Source of the DNA: a virus
Direction: 5' to 3' (one strand)
IMG/VR virus record: IMGVR_UViG_3300025909_000008
Coordinates: 1-57,067 of that record
Length of the DNA: 57,067 nucleotides
Within the stretch, counting starts at the first letter, position 1; the number at the start of each line of letters is the position of its first letter. The position numbers and the translations under genes were made by a program. This document shows, piece after piece, positions 25,679 through 33,975 of the stretch. The notes beneath the pieces were generated by a model, which searched no databases, had not been told where the DNA came from, and worked only from the letters and a program-made list of their open reading frames with translations.

Positions 25679-26719
25679 TTGAAAGCCTACAGGGCACCGA
25701 CCCTGACTGAGCTCCACGACCTTCTCTGCACGAGATTGATCGAGGCGCCGGCCAGCGGGCTGGACGTCATCTCAACCGTCGACGTTCAGATCCACAACGT
25801 AATAGCCCAAGCCAACTCCATGGAATGGGACTTCGACCTCAAGAACATGTGGCTCACCAAGTCGCGGTGGTCCATGATGATCAACCAGTACCTCGACCCC
25901 GAGGAGCTGCGCATCTGGCTCGAGCGCTGCACCGGGATGATCGGCACTCGAGGGCGCGGTATCGCCACGCTCCGTACCAAGACCGTCCGACCCCGCGGGG
26001 GCGCTGCGACCGGGCACACCAACAAGGAGACGAGGCGGTGGGGATCATGCATGCTGGCCATGACCTACAAGGCAGTGCCACGGCCGCAGATCACCCTCTA
26101 CTCACGGACTTCATACCTGGGTTATATCGGTGCGCTGGACCTCTCGGTTGCGTGGATGGCTGCCCGGTACCTCGGATCTGCGATGGGGATGGACCCCGCG
26201 GAGTTCCGGTTCGTCTGGATGAACGAGGCGATCCAGTGGCACAACTTCAAGAGCCTCGCCTTCATGCTCAACCACCCCGATGAGGACCGTCGGAAGTTCT
26301 ACCGTGAGGTGATCCTCAAGCCTGACGTAAAGCTCAAGCCCAAGCACGTCGAGTACATCGAGGAGCACCCCGCCGTCCAGCTCTCGCGGAAATGGATGCA
26401 GAACCTCAAGAAGGACGACGCTGCCGGCAAGACCTACGGCGACATGAACTACAACACCTACCGCCGCATTCGCCGCCGCTACCACACCGAGGTGCTGGGC
26501 TTCGAGAAGGCTCAGGAGTTCGAGGGGTGGAGCTACTACAAGCAGGGCCCCAAGCAGGGCGAGCAGAAGGAGTTCTTCAAGGCCTACGGCGAGCTGCCTC
26601 ACGTTCCGATCCAGGAGTGCGACTTCAGTCGGTTCGGGCTGCTCCTCGGCGGTGACTGGGCTACACCCTTCGACGCTGACGCCGCGGCTCTCATGGAAGA
26701 TGAGGACGACGACGAATGA
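25679..26719 (+). CDS. Divergent ThyA-superfamily protein (Asp at the Asn177 position)
   Basis: A 346-residue protein starting at TTG 25679 behind CTAGGAG. The core WGSCMLAMTYKAVPRPQITL, YSRTSYLGYIGALDLSVAWM aligns by eye with E. coli thymidylate synthase from Cys146: Cys124 is the nucleophile, Arg143 matches Arg166 of the phosphate site, and the residue 11 past that Arg, Asn177 in TS, is Asp154 here. Asn-to-Asp at this site is known to mark dCMP hydroxymethylases. Later motifs (VWMNEAIQWHN) are diverged, and the last 150 residues form an unfamiliar extension with an acidic end. It may be a hydroxymethylase, a partner subunit of the next ThyA-like protein, or another pyrimidine C5 enzyme. Confidence 0.7.
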   Translation: MKAYRAPTLTELHDLLCTRLIEAPASGLDVISTVDVQIHNVIAQANSMEWDFDLKNMWLTKSRWSMMINQYLDPEELRIWLERCTGMIGTRGRGIATLRTKTVRPRGGAATGHTNKETRRWGSCMLAMTYKAVPRPQITLYSRTSYLGYIGALDLSVAWMAARYLGSAMGMDPAEFRFVWMNEAIQWHNFKSLAFMLNHPDEDRRKFYREVILKPDVKLKPKHVEYIEEHPAVQLSRKWMQNLKKDDAAGKTYGDMNYNTYRRIRRRYHTEVLGFEKAQEFEGWSYYKQGPKQGEQKEFFKAYGELPHVPIQECDFSRFGLLLGGDWATPFDADAAALMEDEDDDE

Positions 26720-27111
26720 TCCAGCTGGTGGTCTACTACCGCAGCGAGGGGTGGCGATGTTTCCAGGTACCTCCCGACTCTGGCTGGCGAGTCGACATCA
26801 CCCACCGACAGCTCATCGTCGGGCACGGAGTACCTCGAATCCATATCCCCCTCGACAACGTTCTCTACTACGAAGTGGAGCAAATACATGCTCGTCCTGA
26901 ACAGAACCTCGTTCGACTCCATGGAGCACGCGCTGACGGTGAGCCTGCTGAACGCGACCTCAGTGGACGTGGGGGAGTGGCACGCCCAGTCGACGGAGGG
27001 CAACCCGCTGCTGGTCACCAAGGAGCTCCAGGATGTCATCTTGGAGATTGCAGTACCCCGGCAGATGACCGAAGCCCAGGACGTATTCCGACCCAACCTT
27101 CCATGGGCTGA
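26716..27111 (+). CDS. Small protein with a long out-of-frame overlap into the next gene
   Basis: It begins in an ATGA overlap with the preceding gene. Residues 1-58 (MIQLVVYYRSEGWRCFQVPP; VDITHRQLIVGHGVPRIHIP; LDNVLYYEVEQI) look like a genuine small beta domain of a type common in actinophages. The remaining 73 residues overlap the next ThyA-like gene and have the Arg/Gly/Ala composition of a shadow frame. The product is translatable as 131 residues, but the tail may carry no function, or a base error may hide an earlier stop. Confidence 0.55.
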   Translation: MIQLVVYYRSEGWRCFQVPPDSGWRVDITHRQLIVGHGVPRIHIPLDNVLYYEVEQIHARPEQNLVRLHGARADGEPAERDLSGRGGVARPVDGGQPAAGHQGAPGCHLGDCSTPADDRSPGRIPTQPSMG

Positions 27112-27688
27112 AGCCCACTTCCAGGAACGGCTCGACCCCGACTGCCCCAACCCCCCGCCGTCGCATGAGCTCTGGCCTTGGGCCCATGCTACCCACCAGA
27201 AGGGTGAGCAAGGTGAGTTCAGCCACACCTACCCGGAGCGATACTGGCCCAAGTTTGCTAACGTCGGTGAGACGAGGCCTAATGGGCGCCAGGTCTTTGT
27301 GCCTCACAATGGCATCCGATATGAGTACGGGGATCTTGGCGATCTGGTGGCCATGCTTCGGCGGAATGGGAATACCCGCCAGGCCTATCTCCCGGTCTGG
27401 TTTCCAGAGGATACTGGCGCAACTCACGGCGAGCGCGTCCCTTGCTCACTCGGCTACCACTTCCTTATCCGAGAAGGCCGGCTGTCATGCCGTTACTACC
27501 TCCGGTCCTGCGACTTTGTCAGGCACTTCCGCGACGACGTCTACCTGACCGCCCGACTCATGCAGTGGCTCACGGAGCAGTTGCCGGGGGTCACGGTCGG
27601 GCGGCTCAACATGTACATCAGCAGCCTCCACATCATGTCGGGGGATGAGTTCAAGCTCAAGAGGGAGTTGGCCAGTGCCAAGGGATGA
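26888..27688 (+). CDS. Thymidylate synthase / dCMP hydroxymethylase family enzyme
   Basis: This 266-residue protein keeps the ThyA fold in full: N-terminal MLVLNRTSFDSMEHALTVSL, HTYPERYWPKF (the TS YG..W region), Arg164 before PVWFPED (the subunit-crossing Arg region), VPCSLGYHFLIREGRLSCRY with nucleophile Cys186, then YLRSCD with Arg206 and Asp209, and Tyr/His residues near 243-248. Exactly 31 residues past Cys186, where E. coli TS has Asn177, lies Asp217. In T4 gp42 the corresponding Asp selects dCMP over dUMP, so dCMP 5-hydroxymethylation (with methylene-tetrahydrofolate) is the best reading. The start is ATG 26888. Confidence 0.82.
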   Translation: MLVLNRTSFDSMEHALTVSLLNATSVDVGEWHAQSTEGNPLLVTKELQDVILEIAVPRQMTEAQDVFRPNLPWAEAHFQERLDPDCPNPPPSHELWPWAHATHQKGEQGEFSHTYPERYWPKFANVGETRPNGRQVFVPHNGIRYEYGDLGDLVAMLRRNGNTRQAYLPVWFPEDTGATHGERVPCSLGYHFLIREGRLSCRYYLRSCDFVRHFRDDVYLTARLMQWLTEQLPGVTVGRLNMYISSLHIMSGDEFKLKRELASAKG

Positions 27689-27887
27689 CTGCGAGAACTG
27701 CGGCAACCGTATCGAGGTAATGATCTTCCGCGGAGAGGGGCATTGTAGTGAGCTCTGTCGAAAGGCCCTCCAGGGACGAGACGCTGATGGCGCTCGCGAT
27801 GGTGTGGGCAAGAAGAGGAACGTGCGGAAGACTGCAAGTCGGGGCGGTAGTAAGCAGGGAGGGAAGAAGCCTCGTAAGCGGGTATAA
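27675..27887 (+). CDS. Small zinc-finger-like protein overlapping the deaminase gene
   Basis: It starts at GTG 27675, overlapping the ThyA-family stop region. Residues 6-33 (CENCGNRIEVM, then GHCSELCRKAL) give a C-x2-C...C-x3-C pattern fit to bind one zinc ion. The C-terminal 40 residues are very basic and overlap the deaminase gene by 140 bases in another frame, so this part may be incidental. The function is unknown. Confidence 0.55.
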   Translation: MPRDDCENCGNRIEVMIFRGEGHCSELCRKALQGRDADGARDGVGKKRNVRKTASRGGSKQGGKKPRKRV

Positions 27888-28188
27888 CGGCGCACCCGCA
27901 GGGCTTCCTCACTGCGTTCACGATCCTGAGGATTCAGGGGGATGCGATGTTTCGATGCATGCAGAGGCGAATGCGATAGCATATGCCGCTCGACATGGGG
28001 TTCGCCTGGAGGGCGCAGAGATGCACTGCACTGATTCGCCCTGCCTATCGTGCGCTCGCCTGATCATCAACGCCGGCATCAATCGCCTCGTATACGCCAG
28101 GGAGTACCGCATTACCGACGGCGTTAGACTACTCCAACAGGCGGGGTTGACAGTGGAGTTCCTACCGAATATGATGGATCCATGCTAG
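27748..28188 (+). CDS. dCMP deaminase
   Basis: A 146-residue zinc deaminase: VGAVVSREGRSLVSGYNGAP, GLPHC, then HAEANAIAYAARHG (His-Ala-Glu active site) and CTDSPCLSCARLIINAGI (P-C-x2-C zinc ligands), the standard dCMP deaminase layout. GTG 27748 gives the usual 'RPSRDE..M..A' start. It would convert dCMP (possibly a modified dCMP) to dUMP for thymidylate supply. It overlaps the polymerase gene by seven bases. Together with the two ThyA-family genes it shows active control of the dCMP pool. Confidence 0.92.
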   Translation: MSSVERPSRDETLMALAMVWARRGTCGRLQVGAVVSREGRSLVSGYNGAPAGLPHCVHDPEDSGGCDVSMHAEANAIAYAARHGVRLEGAEMHCTDSPCLSCARLIINAGINRLVYAREYRITDGVRLLQQAGLTVEFLPNMMDPC

Positions 28189-30674
28189 GCGATATCCGCG
28201 ACGATCAGTGCACCAAGTGCAAGCTCCATCAGACCGCGGAGAACGTCTGCATCACCGGCACTGGCCCTCGAGATGCGAAGGTCATGGTCGTTGGCCGCAT
28301 GCCAGACTCGAGGAGCTACCGTGAACAGATGGCTACGACGCTTTCCGAAGTGGGCATTGATCCCGCTGGGGTGTTTTTCACTTCTGCTGTCAAGTGCCGT
28401 ACGTTCGATCAGGACGTGTCGACGGCAGACATCAAGGCTTGTCGAGAGTACCTCGACGCTGAGATCGCCCTGGTCAAGCCCGACTTCGTCATCACTCTCG
28501 GAAATGAGGCTCTTACCGGAGCAACTGGGCGATCAGGGATTACGAAGTATCGTGGTCGCCCCATCGAACGAGAAGGCTACACTGTTCTTCCAACGGTTTC
28601 GCCTGCCGCGGTACGACGTAATCCTGGTCAGACGCAAGGATACCTAGCTGAGCTGAGGTCCTTCGCTAACAAGATCTCTGGTATCGAGGGCAAACTAGGC
28701 AAACCCAAGGTAATCGTAGTCGATACACCGCGCAAGGTCAGGGCCGTCTATCGCCTGTTCGAGCAGGCTGCGGAGATGCACTATGACATCGAGACGACGA
28801 TGGGTGATGAGTTCCGACCGGACTCTCGCATCATCTCCTTCGCAGCAACGATGGTATTTGCGGATGGCAGTACGAAGTGCGTGGCGATACCACTATACCA
28901 TCCTGAGAGTCCGTTCCGACGATCCTGGCGATCCGTACTTCGTTACCTTGCTCCGGCACTCCAAGCGGTACCCAAGCAGATCGCGCACAACGGCAAGTTC
29001 GACGCGCGGTGGCTCCGTCACTTTGGGGTCATGGTACGAGTTACGTTCGACACCATGCTTGCCCAAGCACTACTTGACGAGAATCGTCAGAAGGGGCTCA
29101 AGCCTCTCGGAGTCAGTCGACTAGGGGTTGACCCCTGGGGCGTCGACAAGGCGAACTTGCTCGCGATGCCCCTCCGCGAAGTCCTCGAGTACAACGTCCT
29201 CGACACCTGGTACATGCGGCACATCTACATCCAGCTCAAGGCTGAGCTCCAGCAGAATCCGCGCCTGCTCGCCATCTTCCGCTACATCACCACCAACGCG
29301 AACAACGACCTCATCGACACTGAACGACGCGGGGTGTGGATCGACGTCGACCGCCTCAAGAAGCGCAAGCCTGAGGTGCAGATCAAGCTCGACGAGATCG
29401 AAGCCAAGATCATGGAGTGGGTACCTGACCGCGATTCCACACCTACTTGGCCGACCGACTCTCGAGGGCGCAAGGTGGCGGTGAACTTCAACGCGAGTAA
29501 GTTCGCGCGGTGGTTCCTCTTCGATCACCTCGAGATGCCCGTCCTAGCTCGAGGGAAGAACAAGCCCAACGGTGATCCCGGTGACCCCAGCATGGCTGAG
29601 GACGTCATGCTGCAACTGCGCGACGACATCGGGCACCCAGTGATCCAGCTACTACTCGACCGAAGCTGGTGGTTCAAGGCACTCTCTAGTTTCTTCAACG
29701 CCTACGAGGAGCTGGTAGATGATGAGCACCGCATTCACACTACGTTCAAGCTTGCAGGTACTGTCACGGGTCGGCTTTCGAGTGGAAAGGCTGACGAGGA
29801 CAAGATCACTCAGCGGACAAGTAAGAGTCGCGGCGTCAATCTCCAACAAGTCCCTCGAGATCCTCTTGTCCGAGGGCTCTTTGGCGCCCCTCCTGGTTGG
29901 ACTTGGGTGGAAGCTGACTTCAGTCAAATCGAGCTACGGATTGTTGCCTACATCGCCAGGGTGGATCGTATGCTTAGAGCGTACGCCACAGGCGAGGACA
30001 TCCACCTCGTCACGACCGCGTCCGTCACGGGCCTCCCGATTGACCAGATCACCAAGGAGGTCCGTAAGAAGATCGGCAAGCCGGTCAACTTCGGCTTCAT
30101 CTACGGCATGGGCTGGCGCAAGTTCATCTACACCGCGTTCAACAACTATGGGGCAGTTTTCTCCGAAGCTGAAGCTCGAGCATACCGTACTCGGTTCTTC
30201 GAACTCTACCCCGAGCTTCTATCGTGGCATGCGAGACAGCGCTCGCTGGTCGAGAAGTATGGCCGAGTCAGCTCTCCTATCGGCAGAATTCGACACCTCC
30301 CCGACATCCGCTCTGCCGACGATGGAGTCCGACATGAAGCGGAACGTCAGGCGATCAATAGCCCGGTACAAGGGTTCGCCTCTGACATGACACAGCTCAG
30401 CATGGTGCTGATCAACCGCAGGGCGCGCAAGGATAACATGCAGGATGTGGTTCGATGCGTCGGGTCAGTTCACGACGCGCTCAACTTCGAGATCCGTGAC
30501 GACGCCGTGGGGTATGCCCTGCCGTTGATCAAGGATACGATGGAGAACCTGCCCTTCAAGAAGCTCTTCGGGATCGAGGTCGATGTCCCGATCATCGCCG
30601 ATCTGAAGGTGGGTACTCACTGGGGCGACGCAAGAGAACTCGAGGCCGAAGAGGTCTACGCATGGGCAAGCTGA
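28182..30674 (+). CDS. DNA polymerase I with N-terminal UDG-like iron-sulfur domain
   Basis: An 830-residue replicative polymerase with three parts. Residues 1-165 form a family-4 UDG-like domain: Cys10, Cys13, Cys72 and Cys87 match the 4Fe-4S ligands, but the catalytic motif 1 reads VVGRMPDSRSY and motif 2 reads TVSPAAVRRNP with no His, so glycosylase activity is doubtful. About 195-360 is a 3'-5' exonuclease (HYDIETT; IAHNGKFDARWLR; EYNVLDTWYMRH). About 440-830 is the polymerase: motif A DFSQIELRIVAYIA, motif B KKIGKPVNFGFIYGMG, motif C GSVHDALNFEI. SPO1 polymerase has a similar domain fusion. The gene probably replicates the phage genome with the primase-helicase encoded at 42481. Confidence 0.93.
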   Translation: MLGDIRDDQCTKCKLHQTAENVCITGTGPRDAKVMVVGRMPDSRSYREQMATTLSEVGIDPAGVFFTSAVKCRTFDQDVSTADIKACREYLDAEIALVKPDFVITLGNEALTGATGRSGITKYRGRPIEREGYTVLPTVSPAAVRRNPGQTQGYLAELRSFANKISGIEGKLGKPKVIVVDTPRKVRAVYRLFEQAAEMHYDIETTMGDEFRPDSRIISFAATMVFADGSTKCVAIPLYHPESPFRRSWRSVLRYLAPALQAVPKQIAHNGKFDARWLRHFGVMVRVTFDTMLAQALLDENRQKGLKPLGVSRLGVDPWGVDKANLLAMPLREVLEYNVLDTWYMRHIYIQLKAELQQNPRLLAIFRYITTNANNDLIDTERRGVWIDVDRLKKRKPEVQIKLDEIEAKIMEWVPDRDSTPTWPTDSRGRKVAVNFNASKFARWFLFDHLEMPVLARGKNKPNGDPGDPSMAEDVMLQLRDDIGHPVIQLLLDRSWWFKALSSFFNAYEELVDDEHRIHTTFKLAGTVTGRLSSGKADEDKITQRTSKSRGVNLQQVPRDPLVRGLFGAPPGWTWVEADFSQIELRIVAYIARVDRMLRAYATGEDIHLVTTASVTGLPIDQITKEVRKKIGKPVNFGFIYGMGWRKFIYTAFNNYGAVFSEAEARAYRTRFFELYPELLSWHARQRSLVEKYGRVSSPIGRIRHLPDIRSADDGVRHEAERQAINSPVQGFASDMTQLSMVLINRRARKDNMQDVVRCVGSVHDALNFEIRDDAVGYALPLIKDTMENLPFKKLFGIEVDVPIIADLKVGTHWGDARELEAEEVYAWAS

Positions 30675-30685
30675 GAATGAGGTAT

Positions 30686-30715
30686 TTGACTCGACGTTGT
30701 GGAATCTGATAGGGT
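30686..30715 (+). promoter_or_regulatory. Promoter for the recombination genes
   Basis: TTGACT (30686-30691), 18-base spacer, TAGGGT (30710-30715). The leader carries ACCGAGGGAG (30727-30736) six bases before ATG 30743. It probably drives the Cas4-like nuclease, Sak4-like ATPase and SSB genes as one operon. Confidence 0.8.
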
Positions 30716-30742
30716 AAAACCCACTGACCGAGGGAGCAACTG

Positions 30743-31804
30743 ATGCCGGCTTTGTATGCGCTCGATGATGGTACTGCCATCTCGACGAACAGCATGCTGC
30801 AGACCTTCCGGCGTTGCCCGAAGAAGGCTGACTACAAGTACCACCAACGCCTCAAGCCAAAGGTCGTCGGCACGCCGCTGTATCGGGGGGTGTGGATGCA
30901 CTCCCTGCTCGAGGCCTACCACGGCGGGCAGGACTGGCTCGATGTTCACCGGGAATACGTGGACAAGTACGACCAGCTGTTCGACGAGGAGAGGGAAGAT
31001 CTCGGCGATCTGCCTCGCGAGTGCCGGCGACTGATGAAGTCGTACATCTGGCACTACGCCGAGGCGGGTGACTGGGAGGTCATCGACGTCGAGGTCACGA
31101 TCGAGTGCGAGTTCCCCGATGGCAGCATCTTCCGCGGCAAGGTCGACGCCATCATCAGATGGAACGGCAAGCTCTGGTTCGTCGACCACAAGACGCACAA
31201 GCGGATGCCTGACTTCACGTTCCGACTACTCGACACTCAGTCCGCCCTCTATCTCAAGGCGGCCGAGCTGAACGGGCTGGATGTCCAGGGCTTCATCTGG
31301 AACTACCTGATCACCAAGCCCCCGACAGTACCGAAGCTCGTCTACGTCGGTACCTCTCGCGAGCGCTTGAGCACGCGGGAAATTACGACTGACTACATCA
31401 CCTTCCGCGCTGCGCTGAAGAAGTACGGGATCGACCCGAGCGAGCACGCCGAGACCCTGAGGTATCTCAAGGCCATGCGGTACAAGCCGGGTGAGCCGCA
31501 GCTCTCGCCATTCTTCTACCGGTCGATCCTCGAGAAGTCGCCGGAAGTGCTTGACCGCGTCTTCGCCGAGAACTTCCACACCGCACGACGGATGCATGCC
31601 TACGACTTCACGGGCGACGACGTCGAGAGGGTGCCCAGCCAACGCTGCACCTTCGACTGCCGTGAGTACAAGGACATTTGTTCCATCGAACTTCTCGGCG
31701 GGGACACGCGCCTGCTGAGGAAGCAGAAGTACCGAGTCGGCGATCCGCTCGAGTACTACGAGGACAGGGCGGGCGAGAGGCCCGACCAGGAGGAGGTAGG
31801 GTAA
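30743..31804 (+). CDS. Cas4-family PD-(D/E)XK exonuclease
   Basis: A 353-residue nuclease of the RecB/Cas4 type. FRRCPKKADYKYHQRL near the N-terminus gives the conserved first Cys region, FRGKVDAII with FVDHKTHK (about 131-152) supplies the GxxD...D-x-K catalytic core, and RCTFDCREYKDIC near residue 300 supplies three further Cys for an iron-sulfur cluster. Such phage exonucleases resect double-strand ends for recombination and pair with Sak4-like recombinases, as here. Its stop overlaps the next start (TAATG). Confidence 0.88.
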   Translation: MPALYALDDGTAISTNSMLQTFRRCPKKADYKYHQRLKPKVVGTPLYRGVWMHSLLEAYHGGQDWLDVHREYVDKYDQLFDEEREDLGDLPRECRRLMKSYIWHYAEAGDWEVIDVEVTIECEFPDGSIFRGKVDAIIRWNGKLWFVDHKTHKRMPDFTFRLLDTQSALYLKAAELNGLDVQGFIWNYLITKPPTVPKLVYVGTSRERLSTREITTDYITFRAALKKYGIDPSEHAETLRYLKAMRYKPGEPQLSPFFYRSILEKSPEVLDRVFAENFHTARRMHAYDFTGDDVERVPSQRCTFDCREYKDICSIELLGGDTRLLRKQKYRVGDPLEYYEDRAGERPDQEEVG

Positions 31805-32031
31805 TGCCACCAGAAGGGTACCAAGGCGAGGACGGCTTCGCCGACAACGACGGGCCGAAGATGGCGGGAGTCGCCAAGATGCCGAGTCTCCGCGACGACC
31901 CTTGGATTCTCAAGGAGAACCGCACGCTGGCGCTGGTCAAGGCCTGCGAGACGACGCGCGAGGGTGACGACGACCACGCCATCATCGCTCGGGCCGGCCG
32001 GTTCCTGAACTTCCTCCAGGAGGGGCAGTGA
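31804..32031 (+). CDS. Small unknown protein in the recombination operon
   Basis: A 75-residue hydrophilic protein starting in a TAATG overlap and ending in a GTGA overlap with the next gene, so translation is coupled on both sides. It has an acidic first half and a helix at the end (DHAIIARAGRFLNFLQEGQ). No family is recognised. Confidence 0.7.
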   Translation: MPPEGYQGEDGFADNDGPKMAGVAKMPSLRDDPWILKENRTLALVKACETTREGDDDHAIIARAGRFLNFLQEGQ

Positions 32032-32402
32032 CCGAGAAGGACAAGGAGGCACCGTACGGCCGCTACGCCAGCGGTCGTCCGAGGCCGAAGCCCGTGAAGA
32101 AGAAGCAGGGCAAGGGCTGGGGCACAGTCAAGTACTGGCTGATGATGAAGTGGTGGTCCAAGGCCATCGAGCGGTGGCGCAAGGGCAAGGTGCTGGTCGA
32201 GGCCTCACCGAGTCGCCGCGCTGCCCTGCGCCATCACCGGGTGGGTGTGGAAGGGCACGCCAAGTCATCACTGGCTCAGCGGCGCAAGGCGCCGGCGCGA
32301 TTCTTCACGCATCAGTATTCCTGGCACCCAGGGAAGGGCTGGGTTCTCGAGGAGCGCAACCCACCGGGCGTCTCGCTCGCTGAGCGGCGAGCCAATGGCT
32401 AG
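32028..32402 (+). CDS. Basic unknown protein in the recombination operon
   Basis: A 124-residue protein rich in Lys, Arg and Trp (KYWLMMKWWSKAIERWRKGK), starting at GTG 32028. The high positive charge suggests nucleic acid contact. It lies between the exonuclease and recombinase genes with overlaps on both sides. No known family is visible. Confidence 0.65.
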   Translation: MTEKDKEAPYGRYASGRPRPKPVKKKQGKGWGTVKYWLMMKWWSKAIERWRKGKVLVEASPSRRAALRHHRVGVEGHAKSSLAQRRKAPARFFTHQYSWHPGKGWVLEERNPPGVSLAERRANG

Positions 32403-33216
32403 AGTCTCGGGATCGATCGACTACAAGGCCATTGCCGAGAAGATGATCACCACACCCTCGGCGCAGAAGAACAAGCGCAAGCCGAAGTGGCTGATCTACG
32501 GCCGCAACAAGAAGGGCAAGACGTTCTTCGGCTTGACGGTCAACAAGATGCCGGGCGAGAAGATCCTCGTGATCGACCCGGAGCACGGCACCGACCACTA
32601 CGTCAAGCAGGATCCGAAGGTCTGGCACGTCGGCAAATGGGAGGATCTCGACCCCGTCCTCAAGTTCCTCGAGTCGGGTGACCACGACTTCACCTGGGTG
32701 CTAGTCGACGGACTGACGCGAATCTCCAAGATGGCGCTGCACTACGTCAAGGGGATTCGCCAGGACCGGGCGCTGACCGACAAGCCCACGATGATCGACC
32801 GGCGCGACTACGGTCGTGCGGGCGAGCTGATGATCGAGTTGCTCGTCCGCCTACACAACCTTGACATGGGGGTGATCTACACCGCACAGGAACGACAGGT
32901 CGAAGCGGATGAGAGCGAGGAAGATGAGGATGTGGAAGGCCTCGCCTCCTGGTTCGTCGCCGATCTGCCGAAGGGCGCTCGGGCCATGGTCAACAGCCTG
33001 GTCGATGTGATCGCCCGCATCTACGTCGTGAACGTCGAGCTGACCTCAGGCAAGGTAGTCCGGCAACGCCGGCTCTGGCTCGGGGTTAGTGAGAGGTACG
33101 ACACCGGCTACCGCTCAGAGTATGAGCTGCCGGACATGATCAAGAACCCGTCGGTGGAGAAACTACTGACGGCCATCAGGACCGGGACGGTCCCGACAAG
33201 GAGAAAGGCTAGCTGA
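32395..33216 (+). CDS. Sak4-like RecA-fold ATPase (single-strand annealing / recombinase)
   Basis: A 273-residue protein. WLIYGRNKKGKTFFGLTV has the Walker A of Sak4-type phage recombinases, WVLVDGLTRISKMA is the Walker B region, and MGVIYTAQERQVEA is the sensor strand. The start at 32395 (MARVSG) overlaps the previous gene by eight bases; the much longer upstream frame is a shadow. It probably works with the Cas4-like exonuclease and the SSB encoded next in homologous recombination and replication restart. Confidence 0.85.
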   Translation: MARVSGSIDYKAIAEKMITTPSAQKNKRKPKWLIYGRNKKGKTFFGLTVNKMPGEKILVIDPEHGTDHYVKQDPKVWHVGKWEDLDPVLKFLESGDHDFTWVLVDGLTRISKMALHYVKGIRQDRALTDKPTMIDRRDYGRAGELMIELLVRLHNLDMGVIYTAQERQVEADESEEDEDVEGLASWFVADLPKGARAMVNSLVDVIARIYVVNVELTSGKVVRQRRLWLGVSERYDTGYRSEYELPDMIKNPSVEKLLTAIRTGTVPTRRKAS

Positions 33217-33965
33217 TGGCGAAGGACTCAGTAACCCTCGACTTCACTAACGTGAAGGATGGGGCGAAGTTCAGCAAGAAGCACTTGCCCGCCGGCGACT
33301 ACAAGGCTCGAGTCAAGAGCTACGAGAAGACCATGCCGAAGGACAAGAACGACAAGACGCCGATGTGGCTCTTCACCATCGAGCTGGTCGACAAGCGCGG
33401 CGCCTCCTACCCCTACTACTGCAAGCTCCAGGAGAACCAGCTCTGGAAGATCCGCAACCTCTTCGGCGCCGCGGGCATCACGATCCCGAAGAAGCGGGTC
33501 ACCCTCGACCCCAGCCGCATCGTCGGCAAGATCATCGGGGTCACGCTCGAGGACGAGGAGTACGAGGGCAAGATGCAGTCGGTGGTCGACGCCGTGATCC
33601 CGGCCAGTGAGGTCGACGGCACGGTCAGCGCCGAGGACGACGAGGACGAAGAGACCGACGACGAGGCCGATGACACCGAAGACGACGACGAGGACGAAGA
33701 CGAGGACTCGGGCGACACCTTCGATGGCATGGACCGCACCGAGCTGAAGCAGTACATCGCCAAGAGCGAGCTCGGCATCACGGTCAAGAAGTCCATGAGC
33801 GACGACGACATCCGCGAGCTCATCCGCGCCGCGCAGAACGAGGGCGACGACGAGGACGAGGAAGACGATGAGGAGCCCGAGGAGGCTCCCAAGGCTCGGA
33901 AGAAGAAGAAGGCCCGCGCCGCTTCTGACGACGAGCTCGAGGAGCTGGAGATCGACGAGCTCTAG
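33216..33965 (+). CDS. DUF669-like single-strand DNA-binding protein
   Basis: A 249-residue protein. Residues 1-130 (LPAGDYKARVKSYEKTMPKD; WLFTIELVDKRG; LQENQLWKIRNLFGAAGITI) have the OB-like pattern of DUF669 phage SSBs. A very acidic linker follows (about 138-170), then a SAP-like helical pair (MDRTELKQYIAKSEL), a second acidic run and a short basic patch before an acidic end. Acidic tails are typical of SSBs and recruit partners. It overlaps the Sak4-like gene by one base, a classic recombinase-SSB pair. Confidence 0.82.
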   Translation: MAKDSVTLDFTNVKDGAKFSKKHLPAGDYKARVKSYEKTMPKDKNDKTPMWLFTIELVDKRGASYPYYCKLQENQLWKIRNLFGAAGITIPKKRVTLDPSRIVGKIIGVTLEDEEYEGKMQSVVDAVIPASEVDGTVSAEDDEDEETDDEADDTEDDDEDEDEDSGDTFDGMDRTELKQYIAKSELGITVKKSMSDDDIRELIRAAQNEGDDEDEEDDEEPEEAPKARKKKKARAASDDELEELEIDEL

Positions 33966-33975
33966 CAGATCGGCC

